DNA from: Candidatus Falkowbacteria bacterium RIFOXYC2_FULL_48_21
GTDB taxonomy: Bacteria > Patescibacteriota > Patescibacteriia > UBA11705 > JABHMO01
Direction: 5' to 3'
DNA length: 5,185 nt
Assembly: GCA_001778275.1 (NCBI GenBank)
Contig: MFGM01000062.1
Location: 1 to 5,185 of the forward strand
Under the pieces are notes generated by a model. It saw only the letters and a program-made list of their open reading frames with translations, had not been told where the DNA came from and ran no database searches. The position numbers and the translations under genes are program-made. Shown piece by piece: positions 1 to 4,167 of the stretch; the stretch's first letter is position 1, and the number at the start of each line of letters is the position of its first letter.

Positions 1-797
1 AAAGCGGCAAAGATCCTGACGAATGCATCAAAAATAGTTTGGCCGACTGGGAAGAGTCGCTGCGTTCGGCCAAATTGGCTATGGATTTTTATCTTGATTC
101 GTATTTAACGGCGGAGAATTTACAAAATATTAACAAAAAAAAGCTGGCCGTTAAAAACGTATTAACGGAGATCGCCAAGTTGGCGGACAAGATTGAACAG
201 GACCATTGGATCAAAAAGCTGGCGGAAATAATCAATGTTAAATCCGACTTGCTTTGGGAGGCGCTGCGGCCAACGACAAAAAAAAGTACGGTTCAATCGG
301 GGGGAAGCGCCTTCGCGGTCGTAATGCCGAAAAGCGCGGTGCAAAGCAACATGGAGAAGGTTTTTACTATTTTATTAAACGAGCCGAAACTCATTCCATA
401 CGTGGTTGAACATTTGTTGCCGGAGATGGTGACGGTAGAAAAGTTGGTCACATTTTACACTAAGTTAATTTCATGTTATAATAAAAACAAGCCGCAAATT
501 CACGCGGAAAACATTACTAAATTACTCGAGGCGGAAAATCAACCTCTGCCGCCGGAGTATTTGGATTATTTGATTTTGCTGATTGGCAAAGAGTATGATG
601 GGTTTACCGAAGTACAACTTCGCGAAGAACTGATTGATCTCGTGCTGGCGATCAAGCTTGATTATTTCAATCGGCAAATCGAATTACATCGGCAAAGACT
701 CGAACAAGCCTCGAGTGCCGGCGACACCGCGCAAGAACAAGAGGCTCAGCGGTTGGTGCAGTGGTTCAGTGAAGAAAAGGCGAGAGTGCAGAGTTAG
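1..797 (+). CDS. dnaG: DNA primase DnaG, C-terminal part (5' end outside window)
   Basis: This is the last 264 codons of the replicative primase, which makes RNA primers at the fork and binds the DnaB helicase through its C-terminal domain. The frame is open from base 3, so the gene starts upstream of the window. The first visible residues, SGKDPDECI followed by a short linker, match the end of the TOPRIM catalytic core, where the GxDPDE-type motif is characteristic. After that come a helical region (about residues 13-80, AMDFYLDSYL onward) and an all-helical C-terminus (about 115-264), in the place of the helicase-binding domain. The zinc-binding and main catalytic parts are not in view. The stop is TAG at 795-797. 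rpoD follows on the same strand after 218 bp, the common dnaG-rpoD arrangement. Identification rests on the short core remnant plus the neighbour; the C-terminal domain is poorly conserved in this family. Confidence 0.88.
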   Translation, partial: SGKDPDECIKNSLADWEESLRSAKLAMDFYLDSYLTAENLQNINKKKLAVKNVLTEIAKLADKIEQDHWIKKLAEIINVKSDLLWEALRPTTKKSTVQSGGSAFAVVMPKSAVQSNMEKVFTILLNEPKLIPYVVEHLLPEMVTVEKLVTFYTKLISCYNKNKPQIHAENITKLLEAENQPLPPEYLDYLILLIGKEYDGFTEVQLREELIDLVLAIKLDYFNRQIELHRQRLEQASSAGDTAQEQEAQRLVQWFSEEKARVQS

Positions 798-838
798 TTA
801 GGGGAAAGGATGAAAGGGAAAAGGGATCCGCTTCCCGT

Positions 839-882
839 CTCGCCTTCGGCTATTCGAGGCGGACGCCTCGAAGCGAGGCGAG
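839..882. repeat. Nested GC-rich hairpin between dnaG and rpoD
   Basis: The 218-bp gap between dnaG and rpoD holds no gene that I can support. An inner perfect 8-bp stem (853-860 with 865-872, TTCGAGGC/GCCTCGAA, loop GGAC) is enclosed by an outer 7-bp stem (839-845 with 876-882, CTCGCCT/AGGCGAG). No T-run follows, so it is not a classic intrinsic terminator. Downstream (874-911) are short variants of a GCRAAGC word: AGCAAAGC, AGCGAAGC and AAGCAAAGC. It could be a dispersed intergenic repeat or an RNA processing or attenuation structure; the sequence does not decide. Confidence 0.6.
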
Positions 883-910
883 CAAAGCAGGAGCGAAGCC
901 CAAGGAAGCA

Positions 911-986
911 AAGCTTAAAGTTCGTAAATATATTTCTTCTAATAATATAAAGTTTACCTGAAATTTAGGCTTTATTCTTTAAGCTT
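911..986. repeat. 10-bp inverted repeat upstream of rpoD
   Basis: AAGCTTAAAG at 911-920 is exactly complementary to CTTTAAGCTT at 977-986, leaving a 56-nt AT-rich loop. The arms can be extended imperfectly: CAAGGAAGC at 901-909 faces a GCTCCTTG at 992-999. The loop contains AT-rich stretches such as TATAAA (946-951) that could act as a -10 element, but no convincing -35 partner lies at the right distance, so no promoter is called. The structure would end about 30 nt before the rpoD start. Confidence 0.5.
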
Positions 987-1015
987 ACCTTGCTCCTTGC
1001 CCTTACTTTATATAT

Positions 1016-2329
1016 ATGGGCCATCGTTCAGGAAAAACAATTAAACGGGCCGCAAGGTCCAAATCAAAAACAGCCAAATCGGCTGTTTCATTCAAGTTAA
1101 AGCAGGCCTTCAAAAAAATGGCGGGAAAATTTTCTCCGCACAAATCGGCCGCAAAAAAGCATTTCAAGCACACGCATCATCGTCCGGCTGCGGGCGGGAT
1201 GAGGCAAGAAGTTCAGCGTGAACCGCGCAAAAAAGCGATACCGCCGAGCAAAGAGTTGATTAAAAATTTGATCGACAAGGGAAAGCTACGCGGTTTTTTG
1301 ACCGAAGAAGAAGTTTTACGGACGTTTGGTGACGTGGAAAATTGGATTCCTGATTTTGAGGAGTTTCTCGACGAGCTTGATCACCTCGGTTTGCAGTTGG
1401 TGGAAGTGCGCGGCGGCATGCTCGGGAAAAAGGAAGATCGACAAAAGATTTTGTCCAAAGTCGGCGTGACAGCGGACTCGCGTACCATCCCGGTCATTAC
1501 CGAACTTTCGGCCGACTCGATCCAAATGTATCTGCGCGAAATCGGCAAAATCGCTCTTCTGAAAGGCGATGAAGAGCTGTCGCTCGCCAAGCGTAAAGAA
1601 AAAGGAGATCGCGAAGCGGAAAAGCGGTTGATTGAAAGTAACTTGCGCTTGGTGGTTTCGATCGCGAAGCGCTTCGTGGGGAAAAGTTTGTCGCTATTGG
1701 ATTTGATTCAGGAAGGCAACATCGGCTTGTTCCGTGCGGTGGAAAAGTTTGAATATCGCAAAGGTTACAAATTTTCCACGTACGCCACATGGTGGATTCG
1801 CCAAGCCATTACGCGCGCCCTCGCCGATCAATCGCGCACCATTCGCATTCCGGTGCACATGGTCGAGACGATTAATAAGTTTCATCAGATTGAACGGCGA
1901 CTGATTCAGGATCTTGGTCGCGAACCCATGCCGGACGAGGTGGCGTCGGAAATGGATGAGTCGGTGGACAAGGTGAAATATATCATGAAAATATCGCAGG
2001 AAACGATTTCGCTCGAAACATCCGTTGGCGACGAGGAAGAAGACAGCACGCTTGAAGATTTCATCGAAGACGTCAAGAACGTCAGTCCGGATCGGTCTGC
2101 CGCGTTGAGATTGTTAAAGGATTACGTGTTGCAAATAATCAGAGAGTTGTCGCCGCGCGAGCAAAAGATTTTGGAAATGCGGTTTGGTCTGCTTGACGGC
2201 GTGTCTCACACGCTCGAAGAAGTTGGCCAGGAATTTGACGTGACGCGTGAGCGTATTCGGCAGATTGAGGCGAAGGCGCTGGAAAAAATACAACAATTTC
2301 CTGGTATTGAAAAATTGCGGGATTATTAA
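1016..2329 (+). CDS. rpoD: Primary RNA polymerase sigma factor (RpoD/SigA)
   Basis: This is a 437-residue housekeeping sigma factor, which directs RNA polymerase to -10/-35 promoters. Residues 1-73 form a lysine- and arginine-rich, low-complexity head. Region 1.1-like sequence lies at about 76-130 (LIDKGKLRGFLTEEEV) and region 1.2 at 166-198 (SADSIQMYLREIGKIALL). Region 2 spans about 203-282, including LLDLIQEGNIGL (core binding) and YKFSTYATWWIRQAI (-10 melting and recognition). Region 3 lies at about 283-355, with the acidic linker EEEDSTLEDFIED. Region 4 is at about 366-437, with a helix-turn-helix at 399-424 (TLEEVGQEFDVTRERIRQIE) for the -35 element. The long non-conserved insert of E. 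coli RpoD is absent. ATG 1016 is the first start after an in-frame stop at 980-982. It has no Shine-Dalgarno, so initiation at ATG 1118 or ATG 1199 (just after GGGCGGG) is possible; both keep every conserved region. Confidence 0.97.
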   Translation: MGHRSGKTIKRAARSKSKTAKSAVSFKLKQAFKKMAGKFSPHKSAAKKHFKHTHHRPAAGGMRQEVQREPRKKAIPPSKELIKNLIDKGKLRGFLTEEEVLRTFGDVENWIPDFEEFLDELDHLGLQLVEVRGGMLGKKEDRQKILSKVGVTADSRTIPVITELSADSIQMYLREIGKIALLKGDEELSLAKRKEKGDREAEKRLIESNLRLVVSIAKRFVGKSLSLLDLIQEGNIGLFRAVEKFEYRKGYKFSTYATWWIRQAITRALADQSRTIRIPVHMVETINKFHQIERRLIQDLGREPMPDEVASEMDESVDKVKYIMKISQETISLETSVGDEEEDSTLEDFIEDVKNVSPDRSAALRLLKDYVLQIIRELSPREQKILEMRFGLLDGVSHTLEEVGQEFDVTRERIRQIEAKALEKIQQFPGIEKLRDY

Positions 2330-2337
2330 GAAAGGTA

Positions 2338-2381
2338 AAATTGAGGAGAAATTTGAGAGAAATTGAGAAGAAATTTATTAC
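2338..2381. repeat. 22-bp tandem duplication after rpoD
   Basis: Two adjacent 22-bp units (2338-2359 and 2360-2381) both begin AAATTGAG, continue with a purine-rich AGAAATTT segment and differ at only a few positions. They start 8 bp after the rpoD stop codon. This looks like a simple slippage duplication in the 3' untranslated region; no function is evident. Confidence 0.6.
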
Positions 2382-2387
2382 AAATTG

Positions 2388-2457
2388 CCAAGCCCCCATG
2401 ATTCATCTGGGGGTGGGGAGGAAATAACCAAGCCCCCGTGATTCGTCCGGGGGTGGG
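2388..2457. repeat. Two 30-bp hairpin-forming direct repeats with a covarying base pair
   Basis: Copies at 2388-2417 and 2428-2457 start exactly 40 bp apart. Both read CCAAGCCCCC, one variable base, TGATTC, then an arm ending GGGGGTGGG. Each folds on itself: CCCCCA/TGGGGG in copy 1 and CCCCCG/CGGGGG in copy 2, with a 9-nt loop. The closing pair changes from A-T to G-C on both sides, which preserves pairing; one further A-to-G change lies in the loop. No U-run follows either hairpin. Two units with a 10-bp gap do not make a CRISPR array. They probably belong to an intergenic repeat family or form a 3' end-protecting structure for the rpoD transcript. Confidence 0.75.
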
Positions 2458-2481
2458 ATAATGCCACAATCGAAAATGAAA

Positions 2482-2509
2482 AAAAGATGGGCGGGAACGC
2501 TCATCTTTT
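2482..2509 (+). terminator. Intrinsic terminator for the dnaG-rpoD side (possibly bidirectional)
   Basis: This is a 12-bp stem (2482-2493 with 2498-2509) closed by a GGAA tetraloop, with one G.T wobble (2490/2501). The descending arm ends in TTTT and is followed by TTGG-like sequence; the ascending arm begins with an A-run. It lies about 150 bp after the rpoD stop and just before the converging operon's own terminator. The A-run before and T-run after mean it could work in both directions. Confidence 0.75.
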
Positions 2510-2510
2510 G

Positions 2511-2542
2511 GTTAAAAGAAAAGCGCTCCGGTGAAGGAGCGC
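2511..2542 (-). terminator. Intrinsic terminator of the two-gene minus-strand operon
   Basis: Read on the minus strand, GCGCTCC and GGAGCGC (2542-2536 and 2529-2523) pair as a perfect 7-bp stem around a 6-nt loop. A T-rich tract, TTTTCTTTT, follows at 2522-2514. It begins 15 nt after the stop codon of the second gene of the operon, the expected place for a factor-independent terminator. Confidence 0.85.
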
Positions 2543-2557
2543 GTGATTGCAAAATAG

Positions 2558-2839
2558 CTACGGATAGAGTTGCTTTATTTTTTCCAGCCAGATTTCATGG
2601 CCGGGCTCAAAGTGGCCAATTGGCGTTTTCCGCTCCACCCCTAACTGTTTCCAGCGCAGGACAACCTGATCGCCTTCGCGTTCAAAACCGATAATGGCGG
2701 TTCCTTGAATACCCACGTGCATGTCAAATGGTCTGCTGGCCAGAATGTCGCCGCTGTTTTTGAAGATGAAGATATCGGCGGCTCCGGAAATTTCAATTGA
2801 TTTGTCCGTTTCTGAGAAAATGAGTTTTTGGTTACCCAT
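2558..2839 (-). CDS. Hypothetical 93-residue protein, second gene of operon
   Basis: I do not recognise a family. The protein has 93 residues, no signal peptide, no transmembrane stretch and no cysteine. The sequence alternates hydrophobic and polar residues in short stretches (KLIFSET, SIEISG, ADIFIFKN, VVLRWKQL), suggesting a small mostly beta-strand fold, with a probably helical end (EIWLEKIKQL). It is likely cytoplasmic. The start ATG (2839-2837) is fixed by a textbook Shine-Dalgarno, AAAGGAG, 6 nt upstream at 2852-2846. It lies 35 bp after the stop of the preceding minus-strand gene and 15 nt before an intrinsic terminator, so the two genes form a compact bicistron. Reality as a gene is well supported by ribosome site, promoter and terminator; function is unknown. 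Confidence 0.82.
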   Translation of the reverse strand: MGNQKLIFSETDKSIEISGAADIFIFKNSGDILASRPFDMHVGIQGTAIIGFEREGDQVVLRWKQLGVERKTPIGHFEPGHEIWLEKIKQLYP

Positions 2840-2874
2840 GACCGGCTCCTTTATTCGCGCCCATGCGAATGAAC

Positions 2875-3156
2875 TTACGCCTTGAACTGCCAGTCGCGGC
2901 GGATGCGGACTTCGACAACTTCGCTTTTCACGTTTTCTCCGCCACCAAACAAGCTCTTGCTCTTCGTCACGTCAAGGACGATCACGCTTGGTTCTCCCGT
3001 GTCCACAAAGCGGAATTTTTCCAGTTCGAAAAAGGTTTGCATGCTGGCCTTGCCGGCGGTCATTTCATAGACAATCGTAATGGTATTGTTGGTGCATTCC
3101 ATCTCGTTGGCCCCGCCAAGAATTAACCGAATGGGAAACTCAACTCTTTCGCTCAT
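2875..3156 (-). CDS. Hypothetical 93-residue protein, first gene of operon
   Basis: I do not recognise a family. The protein has 93 residues and begins MSERVEFPIRLILGGANE. It has no signal peptide or membrane helix and a single cysteine in the segment MECTNN. Strand-like stretches (TITIVYEM, SVIVLDVT, SEVVEVRIRRDW) suggest a small beta-rich domain; GGGEN probably forms a tight turn before the last strand. A longer reading from an upstream ATG at 3201 is possible on paper, but it would begin upstream of the predicted transcription start (about 3185). The ATG at 3156 has AAAGGAG 6 nt before it, so the shorter form is preferred. It is transcribed from a near-consensus promoter and followed 35 bp later by a second gene of the same length. 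By eye the two proteins do not align convincingly. Function is unknown. Confidence 0.82.
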   Translation of the reverse strand: MSERVEFPIRLILGGANEMECTNNTITIVYEMTAGKASMQTFFELEKFRFVDTGEPSVIVLDVTKSKSLFGGGENVKSEVVEVRIRRDWQFKA

Positions 3157-3162
3157 GATCGT

Positions 3163-3169
3163 CTCCTTT
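3163..3169 (-). promoter_or_regulatory. Shine-Dalgarno site that sets the start of the operon's first gene
   Basis: AAAGGAG on the minus strand lies 6 nt before ATG 3156. The second gene has the identical site at 2852-2846 with the same 6-nt spacing. This decides for the 93-residue reading over the 108-residue one. Confidence 0.85.
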
Positions 3170-3191
3170 GTTAAGGTCCGAGTGACATCAG

Positions 3192-3220
3192 AATATAGCA
3201 AGCAGTTATTATTCTGTCAA
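3192..3220 (-). promoter_or_regulatory. Sigma-70 promoter of the minus-strand operon
   Basis: On the minus strand a perfect TTGACA (-35, 3220-3215) is followed by exactly 17 bp and TATATT (-10, 3197-3192), preceded by TGC as an extended -10. The predicted start near 3185 gives a leader of about 29 nt before ATG 3156. It is one of the best promoter matches in the window and suits the RpoD-type sigma factor encoded at 1016. Confidence 0.88.
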
Positions 3221-3287
3221 TGCTGATGCAATTTGCTGACGTAAATTTCAATGAAAAGTGTTATCGCAGGGTGGATAATGTCTCCTA

Positions 3288-3316
3288 TTTACAAAAGAAA
3301 AAGAGTTTGCTATATT
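3288..3316 (+). promoter_or_regulatory. Sigma-70 promoter of the tRNA-Asn gene
   Basis: TTTACA (-35, 3288-3293), a 17-bp A-rich spacer and TATATT (-10, 3311-3316) with an extended TTTGC before it. Transcription would begin near 3323, giving a roughly 12-nt leader before the mature tRNA 5' end at 3335. The stretch GCTATATT is shared with the divergent promoter at 3192-3220. The 67 bp between the two -35 boxes (3221-3287) hold only AT-rich sequence with no feature I can name. Confidence 0.85.
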
Positions 3317-3369
3317 GCAAGCACGTAGAATTATTCCGCGATAGCTCAGTCGGTAGAGCAACTGGCTGT

Positions 3370-3883
3370 GAACATTGAATTTCTCTATGCCGGGAAAGCG
3401 AAAATACAAAGATCGCGCGGCATACATGGTTCGCGCGGTGGCCAAGAGACGAAAAAAGTTGAAGGACTTGATCGTTGAGTACAAAGGCGGCCAGTGCTGT
3501 CTTTGTGGCTACCGAAAGTATTCAGGCGCGCTCGAATTGCACCATCTTGATAAAAGTAAAAAAGAGTTTGCTTTATCAAAAGAGGGACTAACTCGTTCGC
3601 TTGAAAAAATGAAAGCCGAGGCGAATAAATGCGTCTTGGTTTGCGCGAACTGTCATAGGGAAATACATGCGAAAATTACGCAGCCTCCCGAGGAAACTCG
3701 GGTTGAAAACTCTGGGATAACGGTGAAGCCCTAACCTCGCCATGGCGGGGTGGGTAATACCGTGGGAACTCCGCCGTTGGCGGGGAGCGCCGTAGAGACT
3801 AGATACCGGGGCGCCTAAATCTCGAATACATCGAGACATGGCGGTGATATAGTCCATCCTTTGGAGTAATCCGAAGATAAGTG
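3370..3883 (+). ncRNA. Self-splicing group I intron in the tRNA-Asn anticodon
   Basis: A 514-nt intron that follows group I rules: exon 1 ends in U and the intron ends in G. P1: exon GGCTGT (3364-3369) pairs with internal guide GCAGCC (3680-3685), including the obligatory U.G pair at the splice site. P2: 3687-3692/3697-3702 with a GAAA loop. P3: CTCTGG 3710-3715 with CCGGGG 3806-3811. P4: ACGGT 3720-3724 with ACCGT 3759-3763. P5: 3728-3731/3752-3755, capped by a hairpin at 3735-3750. P6: 3769-3787. P7: GACTA 3797-3801 with TAGTC 3850-3854, in the typical AGACTAGA and GATATAGTCC contexts. P8: 3812-3815/3840-3843 and 3820-3825/3831-3836. P9: 3859-3865/3870-3876 with a GTAA loop. The loop of P1 (about 310 nt) carries an HNH endonuclease frame, making the intron a probable homing element. 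Confidence 0.94.
3387..3734 (+). CDS. HNH homing endonuclease encoded in the tRNA intron
   Basis: A 115-residue protein of the HNH (beta-beta-alpha-metal) nuclease superfamily. Such enzymes cut intron-less alleles so that the intron is copied in by repair. Residues counted from ATG 3387: a strongly basic N-terminus (1-30, KRKYKDR, AKRRKKLK) for DNA contact; zinc cysteines C37 and C40 (CCLCGY); the catalytic pair HH at 52-53 (LELHHLD); a KEFALS segment; a second cysteine pair C86 and C89; and the final NCHREIH with H90 and H94. All expected residues are present, so it looks intact. The last 18 residues, from TQPPEE onward, are encoded by the ribozyme's guide, P2, P3 and P4, with the stop in P5, and are probably not part of the nuclease fold. 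No Shine-Dalgarno precedes ATG 3387; TTG 3375 is an alternative, and an in-frame TGA at 3369-3371 spans the 5' splice junction. Confidence 0.9.
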   Translation: MPGKRKYKDRAAYMVRAVAKRRKKLKDLIVEYKGGQCCLCGYRKYSGALELHHLDKSKKEFALSKEGLTRSLEKMKAEANKCVLVCANCHREIHAKITQPPEETRVENSGITVKP

Positions 3884-3920
3884 TAACCAGTGGGTCGTCG
3901 GTTCGAGTCCGACTCGCGGA

Positions 3921-4094
3921 GCCATGAACTACACGCTTCTTTACTTGGAGCGGGTAGTTTTTGTTTTGTGAGAGCGTGAGTTCATGGCAAGCCATGAAGT
4001 ACAATTTCGTGATTGGATGCGGGTAGTTTTTGTTTAGGGGAGCGTGAGTTCATGGCAAGCCATGAAATACAACGGCGCGGTTGAATGCGGCCAT
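3921..4094. repeat. 2.5 tandem ~70-bp units that begin with the tRNA 3' end
   Basis: Unit 1 is 3921-3990 (70 bp), unit 2 is 3991-4058 (68 bp), and a partial unit 3 runs from 4059 to about 4094. Each begins GCCATGAA, then TACA, and full units share GCGGGTAGTTTTTGTTT and end GAGCGTGAGTTCATGGCAA. The first GCCA is the discriminator and CCA end of the tRNA. GCCATGAA and TTCATGGC are exact inverted repeats, so units can fold individually or across junctions (3981-3988/3991-3998; 4049-4056/4059-4066). In unit 1 the ends pair over 10 bp (3921-3930/3979-3988) plus 5 bp (3933-3937/3973-3977). Likely a duplicated tRNA trailer or terminator; an old integration scar is an alternative. Confidence 0.8.
3927..3966 (+). 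terminator. Intrinsic terminator after tRNA-Asn
   Basis: AACTAC (3927-3932) pairs with GTAGTT (3954-3959); after one mismatch CGCT (3934-3937) pairs with AGCG (3949-3952), leaving an 11-nt loop. A T-rich run, TTTTTGTTTT, overlaps and follows the descending arm. It sits 3 nt after the encoded CCA. The same T-rich arm recurs in the second 70-bp unit, but there the upstream arm has decayed (AGTAC instead of ACTAC). Confidence 0.75.
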
Positions 4095-4122
4095 TGCTTT
4101 GTCCTTAATTCCAGCTTATGAT
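4094..4122 (+). promoter_or_regulatory. Candidate promoter of the LCP-like gene
   Basis: TTGCTT (-35, 4094-4099), exactly 17 bp, then TATGAT (-10, 4117-4122). The -10 is one base from consensus, the -35 is weaker. A start near 4129 would leave about 39 nt before ATG 4168. It begins where the partial third repeat unit ends. Confidence 0.6.
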
Positions 4123-4167
4123 GTAGTTGGGTGTCGTGGTGGACGCGATAGACGCGAATTGTTCTAA

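Larger units (their letters stand above)
3335..3924 (+). tRNA. tRNA-Asn(GUU) gene interrupted by a group I intron
   Basis: Exon 1 (3335-3369, 35 nt) and exon 2 (3884-3924, 41 nt) join to a standard 76-nt tRNA. The acceptor stem is TCCGCGA/TCGCGGA, followed by discriminator G and an encoded CCA (3922-3924). The D arm is GCTC/GAGC with loop AGTCGGTA, the anticodon stem ACTGG/CCAGT, and the T arm GTCGG/CCGAC with loop TTCGAGT. The joined anticodon loop reads CTGTTAA, giving anticodon GUU. U1-A72 and G73 agree with bacterial tRNA-Asn. Exon 1 ends after anticodon base 35 and exon 2 supplies base 36, so no functional tRNA exists before splicing. The exon 1 tail plus the first intron bases reads CTGTGAA, which imitates a His anticodon, but the acceptor end rules this out. 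The gene has its own promoter and terminator. Confidence 0.95.

Noticed and set aside
1316..2399. Several minus-strand frames of 60-97 codons across rpoD
   Set aside because: They are shadows of a strongly conserved sigma factor, mutually overlapping and without start signals.
2388..2457. Short CRISPR-like array
   Set aside because: There are only two units with a 10-bp gap, each unit is a self-complementary hairpin, and no cas gene is nearby.
2461..2694. Plus-strand 77-codon frame and similar plus frames at 2863-3126 and 2882-3070
   Set aside because: They run through both terminators or lie antisense to the two minus-strand genes, which have perfect ribosome sites, a promoter and a terminator.
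3157..3201. Upstream start giving a 108-residue version of the first operon protein
   Set aside because: It would start upstream of the predicted transcription start and within the promoter region; the AAAGGAG site belongs to ATG 3156.
3335..3374. Reading the first tRNA half as tRNA-His (loop CTGTGAA, anticodon GUG)
   Set aside because: The GAA belongs to the intron. U1-A72, G73 and the lack of an extra G at the 5' end fit Asn and not His, and the splice to TAACCAGT restores a perfect Asn anticodon arm.
3389..3393. GCCGG near the 5' end of the intron as the internal guide sequence pairing with exon CTGGC
   Set aside because: It cannot give the required U.G pair at the splice site, whereas GCAGCC at 3680-3685 pairs with all six exon bases including U.G and is directly followed by P2 and P3.
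3588..4004. Minus-strand 138-codon open frame containing a SRTRTDDPL segment
   Set aside because: It is antisense to the tRNA exon and the intron core; the SRTRTDDPL peptide is what reverse-reading a tRNA T arm gives, and no ribosome site or promoter supports it.
3985..4080. Short peptides starting at the ATGGCAAGC of each 70-bp unit
   Set aside because: Frames are 10-17 codons long, end at different places in each unit and have poorly spaced upstream purines; the conservation is explained better by the inverted repeats.
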